A stretch of 6,775 nt of DNA, taken from NCBI GenBank assembly GCA_041179425.1, contig JBEGTL010000450.1, forward strand, positions 1 to 6,775. The letters are read 5' to 3'. The DNA comes from DASUME01 sp041179425. GTDB lineage: Bacteria > Myxococcota_A > Polyangia > Polyangiales > DASUME01. The notes under the pieces are model-generated. The model saw only the letters and a program-made list of their open reading frames with translations, ran no database searches and was not told the DNA's origin. Shown one piece after another: positions 6,114-6,775 of this stretch. A program made the position numbers and the translations under genes. Each line of letters starts with the position of its first letter. Position 1 is the first letter of the stretch.

Positions 6114-6122
6114 ACACGAACC
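6109..6122. repeat. Inverted repeat GGTTC-ACAC-GAACC after the AT-hook gene
   Basis: The 5-bp arms are perfect around a 4-nt loop, 22 nt past the AT-hook stop codon. As RNA it forms a short hairpin, but no T tract follows. The element also overlaps the candidate -35 of the sigma promoter, so it could be either a weak 3' hairpin or an operator. Confidence 0.3.
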
Positions 6123-6144
6123 CCGGACGGCGCGCGAGCGAAGT

Positions 6145-6768
6145 TCAGTAGCTCTTGGCGCGCGTGCGGAGACGGCTGAGGAGCTCGGTCGCCTTGGCCA
6201 GACCGAGGTCCATGGCGGCGTCGAGGAACTGCGTCTCGAGGGAGTTGGCACCGCCGCGGCTGCCCTTACGGAAGCTCGCCTTGGTGGCCTTGGCTGCGCT
6301 CGCGCGACCCTTGCTGGCGGCGGCTGCTTTGACCGGACGACCACGCTTCTGCGAGGCGCCGCCCGAGCTGCGGATGGTGTAGAGATACGCCTTGGAGAGA
6401 CCAATGCCCTGCTCCTTGGCCTTGCGCAGGATCTCCGAAGCGGGCGTGTCCGAGCCGAAGCCCAGGACGAAGTCGCGCTTGGACTGTCCGGCGCCGCTGC
6501 TGGCGCGGCCCGCGCTGCTGGCGCGACCCTTTGCGGCCACTGCCTTGCGACCACGCGGGGCAGACTTCGCGGGGCGACCCGGACCCTTCCCGCCCTTGGC
6601 TTTGGCGGTGGAGCGGATCTTGTAGACGTGCGCCTCCGTGATCGTAATGCCGTTTTTCTTCGCCTCTTCGACGACCTGCTTGGCACTCAGATCACGAGAA
6701 AGACCAAGTACGAACTTGGTCTTGTTGCCGTAGGGCTTCGTCGTCTTCTTCTTCTTCTTCGCGGCCAT
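6145..6768 (-). CDS. Duplicated-module AT-hook DNA-binding protein
   Basis: This 207-aa, strongly basic protein opens with a Lys run (residues 4-8). Two copies of one module follow. Copy 1 (about 16-56) and copy 2 (about 96-136) share the pattern FVLG, then S-A or A-S, a Lys-rich helix with AKK or AKE, G-I, then a Y-x-IRS end. Each copy is followed by an AT-hook core: GPGRPAK (62-68) and KRGRPVK (141-147). AT-hooks bind the minor groove of AT-rich DNA. The linkers are Ala/Gly/Ser/Arg-rich and include a repeated GRASS. A C-terminal amphipathic helix pair (about 176-202) ends the protein and may mediate oligomerisation. Similar proteins of unknown function are, as far as I recall, common in Myxococcota. 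A nucleoid-associated or transcription-modulating role is inferred. The ATG is followed by a plausible MAAKKKKK start; only 7 upstream bases are in the window, so its ribosome binding site and promoter cannot be judged. Confidence 0.88.
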   Translation of the reverse strand: MAAKKKKKTTKPYGNKTKFVLGLSRDLSAKQVVEEAKKNGITITEAHVYKIRSTAKAKGGKGPGRPAKSAPRGRKAVAAKGRASSAGRASSGAGQSKRDFVLGFGSDTPASEILRKAKEQGIGLSKAYLYTIRSSGGASQKRGRPVKAAAASKGRASAAKATKASFRKGSRGGANSLETQFLDAAMDLGLAKATELLSRLRTRAKSY

Positions 6769-6775
6769 CGGGGTC

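Larger units (their letters stand above)
5859..6144 (-). other. 286-bp intergenic region upstream of the sigma gene, no gene seen
   Basis: The open frames here have no coding character and no family resemblance. The region should hold the sigma gene promoter and the 3' end of the AT-hook transcript. It contains three inverted repeats (5962-5982, 5995-6007, 6109-6122) and one ECF-like promoter pattern. No T-tracted terminator for the AT-hook gene was found, so read-through into the sigma gene is possible. Confidence 0.6.

Noticed and set aside
5100..6179. Plus-strand 359-codon open frame across the sigma gene
   Set aside because: The minus strand encodes a clear ECF sigma factor here. The plus frame resembles no protein and crosses the intergenic region.

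Overview
The window is GC-rich, with strong GC bias at third codon positions, frequent GTG starts and 4-bp gene overlaps. Lys/Ala/Pro-rich and AT-hook DNA-binding-type proteins, an ECF sigma factor and an HTTM membrane protein occur together. This combination suggests a Myxococcota chromosome, perhaps Polyangia or Sandaracinus-like. That placement is an inference from gene style, not from a marker gene. No mobile element, tRNA, rRNA or CRISPR array was seen.

Layout, left to right. (1) 1-108 is a short leader that holds a possible ECF-type promoter and a dyad. (2) 109-1440 (+) encodes a 443-aa intrinsically disordered protein made of charge blocks. Its N-terminal half is Asp/Glu-rich and includes 13 consecutive Asp; its C-terminal half is Lys/Ala/Pro-rich and carries two different tandem repeats. 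It ends at a strong intrinsic terminator with a 16-bp stem and a cUUCGg loop (1469-1510). (3) 1611-5055 (+) is a tight three-gene operon in which each junction overlaps by 4 bp (GTGA, then ATGA). The genes are a 135-aa signal-anchored protein, a 474-aa multi-pass HTTM (vitamin K-dependent gamma-carboxylase-like) protein with a TPR-like tail, and a 539-aa protein with two nitrilase-fold domains that both appear to lack the catalytic cysteine. (4) 5160-5858 (-) encodes an ECF-family sigma factor, convergent with the operon and with no anti-sigma gene visible. (5) 5859-6144 is a 286-bp gap upstream of the sigma gene with three inverted repeats and a possible ECF promoter. (6) 6145-6768 (-) encodes a 207-aa basic protein with a duplicated module, each copy a short helical domain followed by an AT-hook.

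The most interesting unit is the operon at 1611-5055. The small first protein resembles, from memory, the segment that follows the HTTM domain in bacterial gamma-carboxylase-like proteins. It carries a Q-x3-P stretch after the membrane segment and then a RFAWRM motif. The HTTM protein keeps the Lys-containing motif of that family. The operon therefore reads as a possible split HTTM/VKGC-like system, encoded in reversed order and coupled to a degenerate double nitrilase. Nothing in the sequence shows its substrate. The two flanking disordered or AT-hook proteins look like nucleoid or chromatin-type proteins, but they are separate transcription units from the operon.
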